Positions 1 through 10,254 of a stretch of 64,000 nucleotides of DNA are shown one piece after another. Both the position numbers and the translations under genes were made by a program. Source of the stretch: Bacillota bacterium (GTDB lineage: Bacteria; Bacillota; Bacilli; Bacillales_A; Planococcaceae); the NCBI GenBank assembly GCA_023405135.1, contig JAEXYZ010000067.1:1-64000 (forward strand), written 5' to 3'. The notes below the pieces were generated by a model that saw only the letters and a program-made list of their open reading frames with translations, was not told the origin of the DNA and made no database searches. Within the stretch, counting starts at the first letter, position 1. Each line of letters starts with the position of its first letter.

Positions 1-298
1 TGGTAATTTTCACTGGTGAAAGCTACCGCTATCGTGAATCTACCTTGAGAAATTAATGCAAAATGGGACTGTTGGCAGTGATACAAAATTAAATACCAAA
101 AACGTCATTTTTTAATTGCCAAATCCATCCTCAATATTTACACCTTTAAATCCTGGTAAAACCATGTTAAAATTCATACAGCACAACTCACCTTTACTAA
201 CTTGTTTCTCAACAATTCAAGTATAGTAAAAATAGGTGATGTTGTGCATTTTCCTTTTTTATAAATTGTATGAAAACCCCAACAATTATTATAGAACC
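1..298 (-). mobile_element. Decayed end of an insertion sequence, ISL3-like (tentative)
   Basis: Read on the minus strand, the stretch opens at 298 with GGTTCTATAATAATTGTTGG, which resembles the terminal inverted repeats I recall for ISL3-family elements. An AT-rich leader and an AAGGTGAG ribosome binding site follow, then a 21-codon reading frame (112-177) resembling the start of an ISL3-type transposase. The element stops making sense after that, and no other end is seen inside the window. It abuts the rpsI terminator. The family assignment is from memory of typical ends and could be wrong. Confidence 0.45.
112..177 (-). pseudogene. Truncated transposase N-terminus, 21 codons
   Basis: ATG at 177 with AAGGTGAG upstream opens a 21-residue frame that begins MNFNMVLPGF and ends at TAA (112-114). 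The Met-Asn-Phe-Asn-Met...Pro-Gly-Phe start is like ISL3-family transposases of Bacillales, which run to about 400 residues. Nothing after the stop continues the protein, so this would be a dead fragment. An unrelated short peptide is possible. Confidence 0.4.
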
Positions 299-301
299 AA
301 T

Positions 302-337
302 AAAAAAACCCTTTCTCGGCAATCCGAGAAAGGGTTT
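302..337 (-). terminator. Rho-independent terminator after rpsI
   Basis: A perfect 14-bp stem (306-319 with 324-337) and a four-base loop, followed on the minus strand by a run of T. It sits 22 bases after the rpsI stop and ends the rplM-rpsI transcript. Confidence 0.9.
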
Positions 338-359
338 AAAACGTTTATATAACGCAATA

Positions 360-752
360 TTAACGTTTTGAGAACTGAGGCGCACGACGAGCACCTTTAA
401 GACCGTATTTTTTACGTTCTTTCATACGTGGGTCACGAGTTAGTAAACCTGCAGATTTAAGTGCTGGACGGAAATCTGGGTCAACTTGTAGTAACGCACG
501 AGCAATACCGTGACGGATTGCACCAGCTTGACCAGTGAAGCCACCACCGTTTACGTTTACTAATACATCGTAGCTACCTAAAGTTTGAGTTGCTACTAAT
601 GGTTGTTTAATTACTTCACGTAATGTTTCGAATGGTACGTAATTTTCAACATCACGATTGTTGATAACAATTTTGCCTTCGCCTGGTACTAAACGTACGC
701 GAGCTACTGAGCTTTTACGACGACCTGTGCCGATATATTGAACTTGTGCCAA
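360..752 (-). CDS. rpsI: 30S ribosomal protein S9
   Basis: S9 of the small subunit head, 130 residues, the normal bacterial length. It opens with the conserved [18 protein letters not shown] segment and ends in the basic tail ...APQFSKR, whose last residues reach the P-site tRNA. The start is TTG at 752, preceded by GAGGAGGATATACCC. It follows rplM by 22 bases and is co-transcribed with it, as in all Bacillales; a strong terminator lies just behind. Confidence 0.98.
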   Translation of the reverse strand: MAQVQYIGTGRRKSSVARVRLVPGEGKIVINNRDVENYVPFETLREVIKQPLVATQTLGSYDVLVNVNGGGFTGQAGAIRHGIARALLQVDPDFRPALKSAGLLTRDPRMKERKKYGLKGARRAPQFSKR

Positions 753-774
753 GGGTATATCCTCCTCTAATTAA

Positions 775-1212
775 TTATCCGCGAAGCGTATAGCTTTCTG
801 GTTTTTGTGCTGCATGTGGGTGTTCTGCTCCAGCGTAAACGTGAAGTTTACCGAACATTTTGCGACCTAAAGAGTTTTTAGGAAGCATACCTTTTACCGC
901 TAATTCTAGCATTTGTGTTGGGTATTTTTCTTTCATTTCGCCAGCAGTACGTTGTTTTAAACCACCTGCGAATTGAGTGTGACGGTAATAAATTTTACCT
1001 TCTAATTTGTTACCTGTTAATTCAATTTTGTCTGCATTGATGATGATTACGTGGTCACCTGTATCAACGTTTGGTGTGAATGTTGGTTTATGTTTACCGC
1101 GTAAGATTGAAGCTACTTCAGAAGCTAAACGTCCAAGAGTTTGGCCTTCTGCGTCAACTACTAACCATTTACGCTCTACTTCGTGACCTTTAGCCAAGAA
1201 TGTTGTACGCAT
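775..1212 (-). CDS. rplM: 50S ribosomal protein L13
   Basis: L13, an early assembly protein of the large subunit, 145 residues as in B. subtilis. It carries the typical [16 protein letters not shown] start, the [20 protein letters not shown] core and a [13 protein letters not shown] segment. ATG at 1212 follows TTAGGAGGATATATAA. It is the first gene of the rplM-rpsI pair and is preceded by its own promoter and a structured leader, so expression is probably controlled by feedback through the leader. Confidence 0.98.
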   Translation of the reverse strand: MRTTFLAKGHEVERKWLVVDAEGQTLGRLASEVASILRGKHKPTFTPNVDTGDHVIIINADKIELTGNKLEGKIYYRHTQFAGGLKQRTAGEMKEKYPTQMLELAVKGMLPKNSLGRKMFGKLHVYAGAEHPHAAQKPESYTLRG

Positions 1213-1229
1213 TTATATATCCTCCTAAT

Positions 1230-1310
1230 CGATTCGATTACCGTTATTTTTCATTAGTATACACTTATAAGTTTCGGGGCTTATTTGTGGTTGGTAATGA
1301 AAATACCATA
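1230..1310 (-). ncRNA. L13 leader, autoregulatory mRNA structure
   Basis: Between promoter and rplM the minus strand reads TTTTCATTACC...CCCCGAAACTTATAAGTGTATAC...TAATGAAAA...GGTAAT. The two ends pair (TTTTCATTA with TAATGAAAA, ATTACC with GGTAAT) around a conserved middle. This matches my recollection of the L13 leader described in Bacillus, which is thought to bind L13 and repress the rplM-rpsI transcript. A covariance-model search would settle it. Confidence 0.7.
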
Positions 1311-1314
1311 TGTC

Positions 1315-1343
1315 ATCTTATAATAAATTTCAAAATAAGTCAA
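1315..1343 (-). promoter_or_regulatory. Promoter of rplM-rpsI
   Basis: TTGACT (1338-1343), 17-base spacer, TAAGAT (1315-1320): a good SigA-type promoter on the minus strand, directly before the L13 leader. Confidence 0.6.
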
Positions 1344-1401
1344 GCAAATTTGTTGAACACCTGGAAAGGTTGTTTTTTAGTCGTGATGATTAATTAAGCT
1401 A

Positions 1402-2142
1402 TTAATAATACACTTTTTCAAGGTATAAACCGTGTGCTGGCGCGGTTTTCCCTGCCCTTCCACGATCCATTGAAACAACAACTTCTTGCAAATCATCCGG
1501 CTTACGTTTGCCAATACCGACTTCCCATAATGTTCCTGCAATGATTCGTACCATGTTATATAAAAAGCCATTTCCCTCAATGACCATATGTAGTTCTTGT
1601 CCATGCCATTCAAAGGTCAAAGAATGCACCGTACGCACTTTATCTACAACGCTCGTATTAGCCGCGCAGAAGCATGAAAAGTCATGGGTACCTACAATAA
1701 ACTGTGTAGCATCTAACATTTTCTCTACATCAGGCTTAACACCCTTTGTATCAACTGTATATTGTCTACGAAAAGGGCTTTGTACTTCATTACAATTCCA
1801 TATATAACGGTATCGTTTACCGGTTACACTGAATCTTGCATGAAAATCATTCGGTACCTCTTCAACCTCCAATATCCGAATATCAGAAGGTAGTTGCACA
1901 TTTAATGCTTTTTTATAACGATCTAGTGGTATAGAGAGGTTTGTATCAAAATGAATGACTTGTCCCGTTGCATGGACTCGTGCATCTGTGCGCCCACTCG
2001 CAGTTACTTTCACTCTCGAACCTTTATGCATTTTTGTTAATACATTTTCTAGTTCTAATTGTATCGTACGCTCACCAGGTTGGACCTGATATCCTGCAAA
2101 AAGCGTACCATCATAGCTAATCGTTGCTTTTAAACGTCTCAT
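1402..2142 (-). CDS. truA: tRNA pseudouridine(38-40) synthase TruA
   Basis: Converts uridines 38-40 of the tRNA anticodon arm to pseudouridine. 246 residues, close to the 247 of B. subtilis. The catalytic Asp is in the GRTDARVHATGQ motif, with the conserved RYRYIWN and GNGFLYNMVRI segments. I start it at ATG 2142, six bases after AGGTG; an upstream GTG at 2151 lies inside that ribosome binding site. It follows ecfT by 15 bases, so it is probably co-transcribed with the ECF genes. Confidence 0.96.
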   Translation of the reverse strand: MRRLKATISYDGTLFAGYQVQPGERTIQLELENVLTKMHKGSRVKVTASGRTDARVHATGQVIHFDTNLSIPLDRYKKALNVQLPSDIRILEVEEVPNDFHARFSVTGKRYRYIWNCNEVQSPFRRQYTVDTKGVKPDVEKMLDATQFIVGTHDFSCFCAANTSVVDKVRTVHSLTFEWHGQELHMVIEGNGFLYNMVRIIAGTLWEVGIGKRKPDDLQEVVVSMDRGRAGKTAPAHGLYLEKVYY

Positions 2143-2157
2143 ATTCTTCACCTCGCA

Positions 2158-2955
2158 TTAGCTACGGTAAAATACTAAGATAGCTGTAATCACGACTAAC
2201 AGGACGATACATAATGTATCCCGCCAATCCCATTTTAGTTGTCGATAGCGTGTTCGTCCTTCTCCACCACGATAACCACGCACTTCCATTGCAGTTGCTA
2301 AATCCTCTGCCCGTTTAAACGCACTGACAAACAGTGGTACAAGAAGTGGTACAACTGCTTTAAGTCGATCTTTTAATGGTCCTGCACTTAAATCTGAACC
2401 ACGAGCCATCTGTGCCTTCATAATCTTATCTGTCTCATCCATTAACGTTGGAATAAAACGAAGTGCAATTGACATCATTAATGCTAATTCATGTACAGGC
2501 ATCTTCACCTTCTTTAGCGGATTCAATAATACTTCAATACCATCTGTAATCGAAATAGGTGAAGTCGTTAACGTTAAAATTGATGTCATAAATACAAGTA
2601 CTAAGAAACGAATTGAAATGAAAATCCCTTGTCTTAATCCTTCCTCATATATCCTCATGAAGCCAAGATCCAACAGAATATCGCCTTCTCTAGTAAAGAA
2701 AATATGTATGAGGAACGTAAATACTAATAATATAATAATCGGCTTTAATCCGTTAATTAAAAAGTATAAACGTATTTTAGACATTAAAATGACGAATAAT
2801 GTAAATGCTAAAATAAAAGTATAGGTTACAACATTATTAGCTAAAAAGACAATAACAATAAAGGCAAATACAAAAAGAAGCTTTGAACGTGGGTCTAAAC
2901 GATGGACAAAAGACTCTCCAGGAATATAACGACCAAAAATCATTTTTTCCATCAT
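2158..2955 (-). CDS. ecfT: ECF transporter transmembrane protein EcfT
   Basis: Membrane scaffold of the energy-coupling factor transporter that couples EcfA1A2 ATP hydrolysis to exchangeable vitamin-binding S components. 265 residues, with about five hydrophobic segments (for example around residues 30-65 and 105-130). The two EcfT coupling motifs are visible: ARGSDL near residue 185 and VRGYRGG near 226. Its ATG overlaps the ecfA2 stop by four bases (ATGA), which suggests translational coupling. No S component gene is here, as expected for a group II ECF module shared by several S proteins. Confidence 0.96.
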   Translation of the reverse strand: MMEKMIFGRYIPGESFVHRLDPRSKLLFVFAFIVIVFLANNVVTYTFILAFTLFVILMSKIRLYFLINGLKPIIILLVFTFLIHIFFTREGDILLDLGFMRIYEEGLRQGIFISIRFLVLVFMTSILTLTTSPISITDGIEVLLNPLKKVKMPVHELALMMSIALRFIPTLMDETDKIMKAQMARGSDLSAGPLKDRLKAVVPLLVPLFVSAFKRAEDLATAMEVRGYRGGEGRTRYRQLKWDWRDTLCIVLLVVITAILVFYRS

Positions 2956-3824
2956 AACTCTTCACGCCCCTCTCCTATTGCACGGGCAACTTCTTCAGCA
3001 AGCTCTTCTTCTGTTAAACAGATTTTTGATAACTTCTGATTTAACATTTTTTCAATCTTTTGTTGGAAGCGAACAATATGTGGTAATTCCAATCGATAAT
3101 TTTCAAGCGTTTTTGCGTCTGAAAAAATTTCTCTAGGCGTTCCACTTAATACACTGTGTCCTTCATACATAATGGCAATATTGTCTGCATAACGTGCCGC
3201 ATCTTCCATACTATGGGTAACAAGTATTGTCGTCAGCCCACGCTCTTTATGAAGTTGATAAAACATATCCATTATTTCACGCTGACCCCGTGGATCTAAG
3301 CCTGCTGTCGGCTCGTCTAATACAATGACTTCAGGATCCATCGCCAAAACGCCAGCAATTGCTACCCGACGCATTTGACCACCTGATAAATCAAAAGGAG
3401 ATTTTTCTAGAACACCGTCTGGAAGGCCTACTAATTTAATGAGCTCTCTAGCACGTTGTTCTGCTTCCTGCTCAGAAACGCCAAAGTTCATCGGACCGAA
3501 CATAATATCCTTTAAAACGGTCTCTTCAAACAATTGATGCTCAGGAAACTGAAAGACAATCCCAACCTTTTGACGAATTGGTTTTAATTCCTTTGCCTTT
3601 TTACCAGCTTCAATCACTCGTTCTCCAATATGTATTTGTCCTTTAGACGGCTTTAATAGACCATTAAAATGCTGTAAAATGGTTGATTTACCTGAACCAG
3701 TATGCCCTATAATTGCCTGATATGTTTTCGACGGAATGGCTAAATCTACATCAAATAAAGCATACTTTTCAAATGGTGTTCCCATTGAATAAGCATAACT
3801 TACTTGTTGAAGTTTGATGTCCAT
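2952..3824 (-). CDS. ecfA2: ECF transporter ATPase EcfA2
   Basis: Second ATPase of the ECF vitamin/cofactor transporter, 290 residues. Walker A GHTGSGKST, Q-loop FQFPEHQ, signature LSGGQMRR, Walker B VIVLDEPTAGLD and switch His in LVTHS are all intact. The start overlaps the end of ecfA1 by 25 bases, and its stop overlaps the ecfT start. The paralogous pair plus EcfT identifies it as A2 of the heterodimer. Confidence 0.96.
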   Translation of the reverse strand: MDIKLQQVSYAYSMGTPFEKYALFDVDLAIPSKTYQAIIGHTGSGKSTILQHFNGLLKPSKGQIHIGERVIEAGKKAKELKPIRQKVGIVFQFPEHQLFEETVLKDIMFGPMNFGVSEQEAEQRARELIKLVGLPDGVLEKSPFDLSGGQMRRVAIAGVLAMDPEVIVLDEPTAGLDPRGQREIMDMFYQLHKERGLTTILVTHSMEDAARYADNIAIMYEGHSVLSGTPREIFSDAKTLENYRLELPHIVRFQQKIEKMLNQKLSKICLTEEELAEEVARAIGEGREEL

Positions 3825-4645
3825 AAATCATTCACCAACTCTTCTTCTGTCATATGTTTCCTCATTAGTTGTATACCTTTTGATTGGAAAAGCTTAGTCA
3901 TTCTCATCGCAAAAGGTAACTCTAGTCCAAATTCGATAAGCTTATCCCCAAGTGCAAATATTTCAGCTGGTGTACCTTCAGCATATTTTTTTCCATCATT
4001 CATAAATAAAATACGATCAGCAAATAGTGCCTCTTCTACATCATGGGTGATGGATAGTACTGTTAAACCAAATTCTTCCCTTAATGCACGTACAGTTTTT
4101 AATACTTCATCTCTCCCTTGAGGATCAAGCATTGATGTCGCCTCATCTAAAATAAGTAACTTTGGACGCATAGCAATAGCACCAGCAATTGCAACACGTT
4201 GCTTTTGACCACCTGATAGATGATGGGGTTCATGATTTAAAAACTTGTCCATTTTTACTTGTGCAAGGGAAGTATGGACACGTTTAACCATATCTTCAAA
4301 CGGGACTCCGTTGTTTTCTAAGGCAAATGCAACATCATCCTGAACTGTTGCCCCAACGAATTGGTTATCAGGATTTTGGAAAACCATACCGATGTTTGAA
4401 CGGGTTTTCCAAAGGTTTTCTTCAGTTAATACATCTTTCATAAAACGGACTTCTCCTTCCTGAGGGAAAAGTAATCCGCTGACCATTTTAACCATCGTTG
4501 ATTTTCCAGAACCATTATGGCCGACAATTGCAATCCACTCTCCCTCCTGAATAGAGAAGGAAACGTTTTGAACAGCTTTGCGGGCATTTGGGTCATCTGG
4601 AGTATATGAGTAACTTACGTTGTTAAACGATAAAATCTCAGTCAC
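3800..4645 (-). CDS. ecfA1: ECF transporter ATPase EcfA1
   Basis: First ATPase of the ECF module, 281 residues, with Walker A GHNGSGKST, Q-loop VFQNPDNQ, signature LSGGQKQR, Walker B LLILDEATSMLD and SITHD. The start is GTG at 4645 behind GAGGAGATAAGCAA. It leads the ecfA1-ecfA2-ecfT(-truA) operon, the same place after rplQ as in B. subtilis, but here it is separated from rplQ by 478 bases holding two strong RNA structures. Confidence 0.96.
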   Translation of the reverse strand: MTEILSFNNVSYSYTPDDPNARKAVQNVSFSIQEGEWIAIVGHNGSGKSTMVKMVSGLLFPQEGEVRFMKDVLTEENLWKTRSNIGMVFQNPDNQFVGATVQDDVAFALENNGVPFEDMVKRVHTSLAQVKMDKFLNHEPHHLSGGQKQRVAIAGAIAMRPKLLILDEATSMLDPQGRDEVLKTVRALREEFGLTVLSITHDVEEALFADRILFMNDGKKYAEGTPAEIFALGDKLIEFGLELPFAMRMTKLFQSKGIQLMRKHMTEEELVNDLWTSNFNK

Positions 4646-4856
4646 TTGCTTATCTCCTCTCGAACTTCACTCTACTAACTAACTTACACTGTTTTTAAGT
4701 CCATTGCTACCATTTTAGGTGTAATTGCCTATTGTGCTACATATATAAAAATAAGGTACGTTTACAAATTAAATATTGAAACGTACTTTATTTTTGTATA
4801 TGTATAAAATTTGGTAAAACTATGAAGTTGGCATACTTTGCCAATTTTAAGAGAAT

Positions 4857-4950
4857 AAAAAAGCGCGCACCTCATTCAGAGAAATGCGCAAAATACATTT
4901 AGAAACAAGAACACGGCTGCTCATTTCCGTGTTCTTATGAATGAGGTGCG
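4857..4950 (-). ncRNA. Unassigned structured RNA, terminator-like end
   Basis: On the minus strand a 13-base arm CGCACCTCATTCA (4950-4938) pairs with TGAATGAGGTGCG (4877-4865). Inside lies a perfect 10-bp hairpin, AAGAACACGG/CCGTGTTCTT (4908-4937). The 3' arm runs into GCGC and six T. The same 3' segment can instead form GCGCA...TGCGC (4862-4890), so two mutually exclusive folds exist next to a T run. It may be an attenuator for ecfA1, a 3' element of rplQ, or a small RNA. I do not recognise a known family. Confidence 0.5.
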
Positions 4951-5042
4951 GAGAGCTAGACGAGACGCCGTCACACAAGTGACCCGCTCATTATAACGCT
5001 CAAGCCATTTTATTGTCGTATAAATCATTTTAGTTTTTATAA

Positions 5043-5087
5043 AAAGAGAGGGGTCCGGGTTCAACCGGTGAACCGGACACCCTCTTT
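5043..5087 (-). terminator. Terminator after rplQ
   Basis: Long GC-rich hairpin (left arm 5043-5062, right arm 5070-5087) with a T-rich 3' side on the minus strand, 37 bases beyond the rplQ stop. It ends the long S10-spc-alpha ribosomal transcript. Confidence 0.85.
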
Positions 5088-5123
5088 AACCAGTAGTTTT
5101 ATTTGATACGTAATATAAATAAA

Positions 5124-5504
5124 TTATACTAACTCAATTACAACTACAGGTGCACCGTCTCCACGTCGAGGTCCTACTTTAAGGATACGAGTGTAACCAC
5201 CTTGACGATCAGCGTAACGTGGTGCAACATCATCAAATAACTTTTGAAGTGCAAATGAAGTTGACTCGTTACCTTCTGCATCAGTAGTTGTTACTACTTC
5301 ACGACGGATAAATGCAGCCGCTTGACGACGAGCATGTAAGTCTCCACGTTTACCTAAAGTAATCATTTTTTCAACTACAGAACGTAATTCTTTAGCACGT
5401 GCTTCAGTTGTTTCGATGCGTTCGTTGATGATTAAGTCAGTAGCTAAATCACGTAATAACGCTTTACGTTGAGAACTTGTACGACCAAGTTTTCTGTAAC
5501 CCAT
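5124..5504 (-). CDS. rplQ: 50S ribosomal protein L17
   Basis: L17, near the peptide exit tunnel, 126 residues. It has the diagnostic start [20 protein letters not shown] and the C-terminal [16 protein letters not shown]. The segment at about residues 75-85 (TTDAEGNES) is a small loop that varies between species. It follows rpoA by 48 bases and is the last gene of the alpha cluster. Confidence 0.98.
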   Translation of the reverse strand: MGYRKLGRTSSQRKALLRDLATDLIINERIETTEARAKELRSVVEKMITLGKRGDLHARRQAAAFIRREVVTTTDAEGNESTSFALQKLFDDVAPRYADRQGGYTRILKVGPRRGDGAPVVVIELV

Positions 5505-5552
5505 GGACGTTCCCTCCTTTATTTCTGATCTTTATAAAATTCATTCACTTGC

Positions 5553-6497
5553 TTAGTCTTCTTTGCGTAATCCTAAACCAAGCTCTTCTAATTTTGCTTT
5601 TACTTCTTCTAGTGACTTACGACCAAGATTACGTACTTTCATCATGTCGTCTTCTGACTTATTCGCAAGTTCTAATACCGTATTGATACCAGCGCGTTTT
5701 AAACAGTTATAAGAACGAACAGAAAGATCTAGTTCTTCAATCGTCATCTCTAAAACTTTTTCTTTTTGATCCTCTTCTTTTTCGACCATGATTTCAGCTG
5801 TTTGTGCTTCATTAGTTAAGCCTACGAAGATATTAAGGTGCTCAGTTAAAATTTTAGCTCCGAGCGAAATCGCCTCTTTTGGACCGATGCTTCCATCTGT
5901 CCACACATCAAGTGATAACTTGTCGAAATCAGAATTCTGTCCAACACGAGTGTTCTCCACTTGAAAATTAACGCGTGAAACTGGAGTGTAAATAGAGTCG
6001 ATCGGGATCACGCCTATAGGAAGATCCTCACGTTTGTTTTGATCAGCAGGAGTGTAACCACGGCCACGACGAGCATACATACGCATACGTAAATGACCAT
6101 TTTTAGCGATTGTTGCAATATACAAATCTGGATTTAATATTTCAACGTCACTGTCATGTGTGATATCAGCAGCTGTAACCGTTGCATCACCTTTCACGTC
6201 AATCTCAATCACTTTTTCTTCGTCAGAGTAGATTTTAAGTGCAAGTTTTTTGATATTCAAAATAATTGAAGCAACGTCTTCTACTACACCTTCTACAGTT
6301 GAGAATTCGTGTAAAACCCCATCAATTTGAATAGATGTAACAGCAGCTCCTGGTAATGAAGACAGAAGGATACGACGTAAAGAATTACCCAAAGTGTTTC
6401 CGTATCCGCGTTCAAGCGGTTCTACAACAAACTTGCCATATTTGGAATCTTCGCTGATCTCAACAGTTTCAATCTTTGGTTTTTCAATTTCGATCAT
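5553..6497 (-). CDS. rpoA: RNA polymerase alpha subunit
   Basis: Alpha dimer starts RNA polymerase assembly, and its C-terminal domain contacts UP elements and activators. 314 residues, as in B. subtilis. The N-terminal domain has [18 protein letters not shown]; an acidic linker near residues 235-250 leads to the C-terminal domain [18 protein letters not shown]...[14 protein letters not shown] at 6497 lies seven bases after GGAGGG. It is placed between rpsK and rplQ as usual. Confidence 0.98.
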   Translation of the reverse strand: MIEIEKPKIETVEISEDSKYGKFVVEPLERGYGNTLGNSLRRILLSSLPGAAVTSIQIDGVLHEFSTVEGVVEDVASIILNIKKLALKIYSDEEKVIEIDVKGDATVTAADITHDSDVEILNPDLYIATIAKNGHLRMRMYARRGRGYTPADQNKREDLPIGVIPIDSIYTPVSRVNFQVENTRVGQNSDFDKLSLDVWTDGSIGPKEAISLGAKILTEHLNIFVGLTNEAQTAEIMVEKEEDQKEKVLEMTIEELDLSVRSYNCLKRAGINTVLELANKSEDDMMKVRNLGRKSLEEVKAKLEELGLGLRKED

Positions 6498-6638
6498 TCA
6501 ATTTACCCTCCTTCAAAACATCGAATGTATAGGTTCATACCATCATAATAGTCAAAAATTGTTGACTTTATAAAATTGCACAAGATTTTTGTTTTGTACA
6601 AGCAATGATGAACTCAAAAGTACTTTGAGATGCACCCA

Positions 6639-7046
<408 letters not shown>

Positions 7047-7053
7047 TTACTTA

Positions 7054-7419
7054 TTATTTTTTCTTGTTCGCTACAGTTTTACGAGGACCTTTACGCGTAC
7101 GCGCATTGTTTTTCGTATTTTGACCACGAACAGGTAAACCACGACGGTGACGGATACCACGGAAAGAACCGATTTCCATCAAGCGTTTAATGTTAAGTGA
7201 AACTTCACGACGTAAGTCACCTTCAACTTTGTATTTATCTAATTGTTCACGGATTTTGTTTAATTCATCTTCAGTAAGATCGCGCACGCGAGTATCTTCG
7301 TTAACACCAGCAGCAGCTAATACTTTTTGAGATGTAGTTTTACCAATTCCGTAAATGTAAGTTAATGAAATTACCACGCGTTTGTCGCGAGGAATGTCAA
7401 CACCAGCAATACGTGCCAT
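7054..7419 (-). CDS. rpsM: 30S ribosomal protein S13
   Basis: S13 of the 30S head, which forms bridges to L5 and L31 and touches P-site tRNA with its basic tail ([19 protein letters not shown]). 121 residues, typical length, start [26 protein letters not shown]. The ribosome binding site AAGGAGGTGCAC precedes ATG at 7419. rpmJ lies immediately upstream. Confidence 0.98.
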   Translation of the reverse strand: MARIAGVDIPRDKRVVISLTYIYGIGKTTSQKVLAAAGVNEDTRVRDLTEDELNKIREQLDKYKVEGDLRREVSLNIKRLMEIGSFRGIRHRRGLPVRGQNTKNNARTRKGPRKTVANKKK

Positions 7420-7442
7420 GTACTTAGTGCACCTCCTTTTAA

Positions 7443-7556
<114 letters not shown>

Positions 7557-7593
7557 CTAACCTAACCTCCTTAGTAGTCCGGAGTGCAAAAGA

Positions 7594-7812
7594 TTATTTA
7601 AAACGGTATGTGATACGACCGCGAGTTAAATCATAAGGAGATAACTCGATAGTAACCTTATCTCCAGGTAAAATTCGGATAAAGTGCATACGGATCTTTC
7701 CAGATACGTGTGCAAGCACCGTGTGCCCATTTTCTAATTCTACCTTAAACATCGCGTTTGGCAAAGTCTCAACAACTGTTCCTTCGACTTCAATTACATC
7801 GTCTTTCGCCAT
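7594..7812 (-). CDS. infA: Translation initiation factor IF-1
   Basis: IF-1 occupies the ribosomal A site during initiation. 72 residues, an S1/OB-fold protein: [30 protein letters not shown]...[14 protein letters not shown] core and [14 protein letters not shown] end. A longer reading frame extends 23 codons upstream, but ATG at 7812 has AGAAGGGAGA in front and matches the family start. The normal upstream neighbour map is decayed here. Confidence 0.98.
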   Translation of the reverse strand: MAKDDVIEVEGTVVETLPNAMFKVELENGHTVLAHVSGKIRMHFIRILPGDKVTIELSPYDLTRGRITYRFK

Positions 7813-7873
7813 CAATCCTGTCTCCCTTCTATATGCGTTTTTCCGATTCTCTAACATACACGAAACAGAGAAT

Positions 7874-8215
7874 CTATGCAACTGTTTTCTTCAAATAAGA
7901 AGCAACTCCATCAACATATGCTTGGATTGTATGAGAGATGTTCGAAAGACGCTCGTCTGGTTTCGCTTCACACAATCCAGGGAATGGACTAGATCCGGTT
8001 AAGGAAACTTGCCTTCCTTATGTTATTCACGATAGCCGGAATGTCTTGAATGAGAGATTCATACCCGTTACACAGATGCTTCCACGAAACCCATTACACT
8101 TACTACATAGATACCTATCTATTGCATTTAAGTGTATACCGGGCACATTATGCTTTTGCAACTCTCAAAATAAATTGTTTTTTTGTTGCACCCGCAATCT
8201 CCCGCGAAAAGCAGT
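7874..8215 (-). pseudogene. map: Decayed methionine aminopeptidase (map)
   Basis: B. subtilis has map between adk and infA. Here the same place holds fragments of it on the minus strand: VPGIHLNAIDRYL...NGFRGSICV (about 8072-8145, like KPGITT...YNGFRGSICAS) and, in the same frame but after TGA and TAA stops (8027-8029, 8018-8020), CEAKPDERLSNISHTIQAYVD (about 7910-7973, like VKPGxRLSDISHAIQxYVE). About 83 residues normally separate the NGF and LSDI motifs; here only 49 codons do. The catalytic His/Asp/Glu-bearing C-terminal half is missing. An active copy must exist elsewhere, because the enzyme is essential. Confidence 0.75.
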
Positions 8216-8238
8216 TGACTTTCGCCTAATGCCGGGTA

Positions 8239-8910
<672 letters not shown>

Positions 8911-8925
8911 CTAAAACTAGCTGGC

Positions 8926-8949
8926 TTAGGAAACTTAGACGTTTCCTAA
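8926..8949. repeat. Inverted repeat between secY and adk
   Basis: TTAGGAAAC-TTAGAC-GTTTCCTAA, a perfect 9-bp stem with a six-base loop and no T run. It could be an RNA processing or mRNA stability hairpin between two co-transcribed genes. Confidence 0.5.
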
Positions 8950-8958
8950 AACCCGCAA

Positions 8959-10254
8959 TTATTTCATAAAGCCTTTATAGTGACGTTTTACAAGTTGTGC
9001 TTCAAGTTGTTTCATCGTTTCTAATGCAACACCAACTACGATAATTACACTAGTACCACCAATTTGTGCCGAAGCAGGTAGATTCATGAAATTAATGAAT
9101 AGTATTGGCAATACAGAAATAGCGACTAAGAATAAAGCACCAACGAATGTTAAACGGTATAACACTTTTGTTAAGTAACTTTGTGTATCATTACCTGGAC
9201 GGATACCAGGAATGTATGCACCTTGTTTTTTCAAGTTGTCTGCCAAATTTTCAGGATTCACTTGAATAAATGCATAGAAGTACGTAAATAACACAATCAA
9301 TGCAATATATATAATCATTCCAACAGGGTGTGTATAATCAAACGTCTTTTGGATGAATGAAGTGACACTGTTTTGGCCGAAGAACGTAGCTAACGTTTGA
9401 GGCGTAACAATAAACGCAATCGCAAAGATTACTGGAATAACCCCTGCAGCATTTACTTTTAACGGTAAATGTGTTTGTTGTCCACCAACTTGTTGATTAC
9501 GACCCGCAACTCGTTTTGCATATTGAATTGGAATTTTACGCAACGCTTGTTGAATGTAAATAACTCCAACTACAACTGCTAGCATAACTAAAGCAAGTAA
9601 TACTAAGATAGCGATTCGAATGAATAACTGATCTCCAGCATCCTCGATTTGTTGTGCATAAATTTGGTTCACTGATGTTGGAATTGCAGCAACAATCCCC
9701 GCAAAGATAACGACAGAAATACCGTTACCAACACCGTGAGCAGTAATTTGTTCACCTAACCATAATAGGAAGGAAGTACCCGCAGTTAACACAATCGCAA
9801 TTGTAACATACGACATTACACTTGTATCTGTAATTAACGTACCACCGTACATTTGATTAAAACCAAAAGACATAGCGAAAGCTTGAATGAATGCTAAAAC
9901 AACTGTTAAATAACGTGTGACCTGAGCCAACTTACGTCGACCAACATCACCTTGTTTTGCCCATTCGGCAAACTTTGGAACAACATCCATTTGTAGTAAT
10001 TGAACAATGATAGAAGCAGTGATGTAAGGCATAATTCCTAATGCAAAGATAGAGAAGTTCGACAATGCACCACCGCCAAATGTATTAAGGAAACCAATTA
10101 AATTAAATTGATCGGCAACCTTTAATACATCAGCGTCAACGTTTGGTACCGGAATAAATGTTCCGATACGGAAAACGATTAACATTAAAAGGGTGAAAAT
10201 GATTTTATTTCTTATATCTCGAACGCGCATAAAGTTTGAGATTGTTTGAAACAT
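8959..10254 (-). CDS. secY: Preprotein translocase subunit SecY
   Basis: Pore of the Sec protein-export channel in the cytoplasmic membrane. 431 residues, ten predicted membrane helices, start [22 protein letters not shown], plug-region GGGALSNFSIFALGIMPYI, and the cytoplasmic loop with RVAGRNQQVGGQQTHLPLKVN. Its ATG overlaps the rplO stop by one base (TAATG), so it is coupled to ribosomal protein synthesis. Its partner secE is at 43059-43244. Confidence 0.98.
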   Translation of the reverse strand: MFQTISNFMRVRDIRNKIIFTLLMLIVFRIGTFIPVPNVDADVLKVADQFNLIGFLNTFGGGALSNFSIFALGIMPYITASIIVQLLQMDVVPKFAEWAKQGDVGRRKLAQVTRYLTVVLAFIQAFAMSFGFNQMYGGTLITDTSVMSYVTIAIVLTAGTSFLLWLGEQITAHGVGNGISVVIFAGIVAAIPTSVNQIYAQQIEDAGDQLFIRIAILVLLALVMLAVVVGVIYIQQALRKIPIQYAKRVAGRNQQVGGQQTHLPLKVNAAGVIPVIFAIAFIVTPQTLATFFGQNSVTSFIQKTFDYTHPVGMIIYIALIVLFTYFYAFIQVNPENLADNLKKQGAYIPGIRPGNDTQSYLTKVLYRLTFVGALFLVAISVLPILFINFMNLPASAQIGGTSVIIVVGVALETMKQLEAQLVKRHYKGFMK

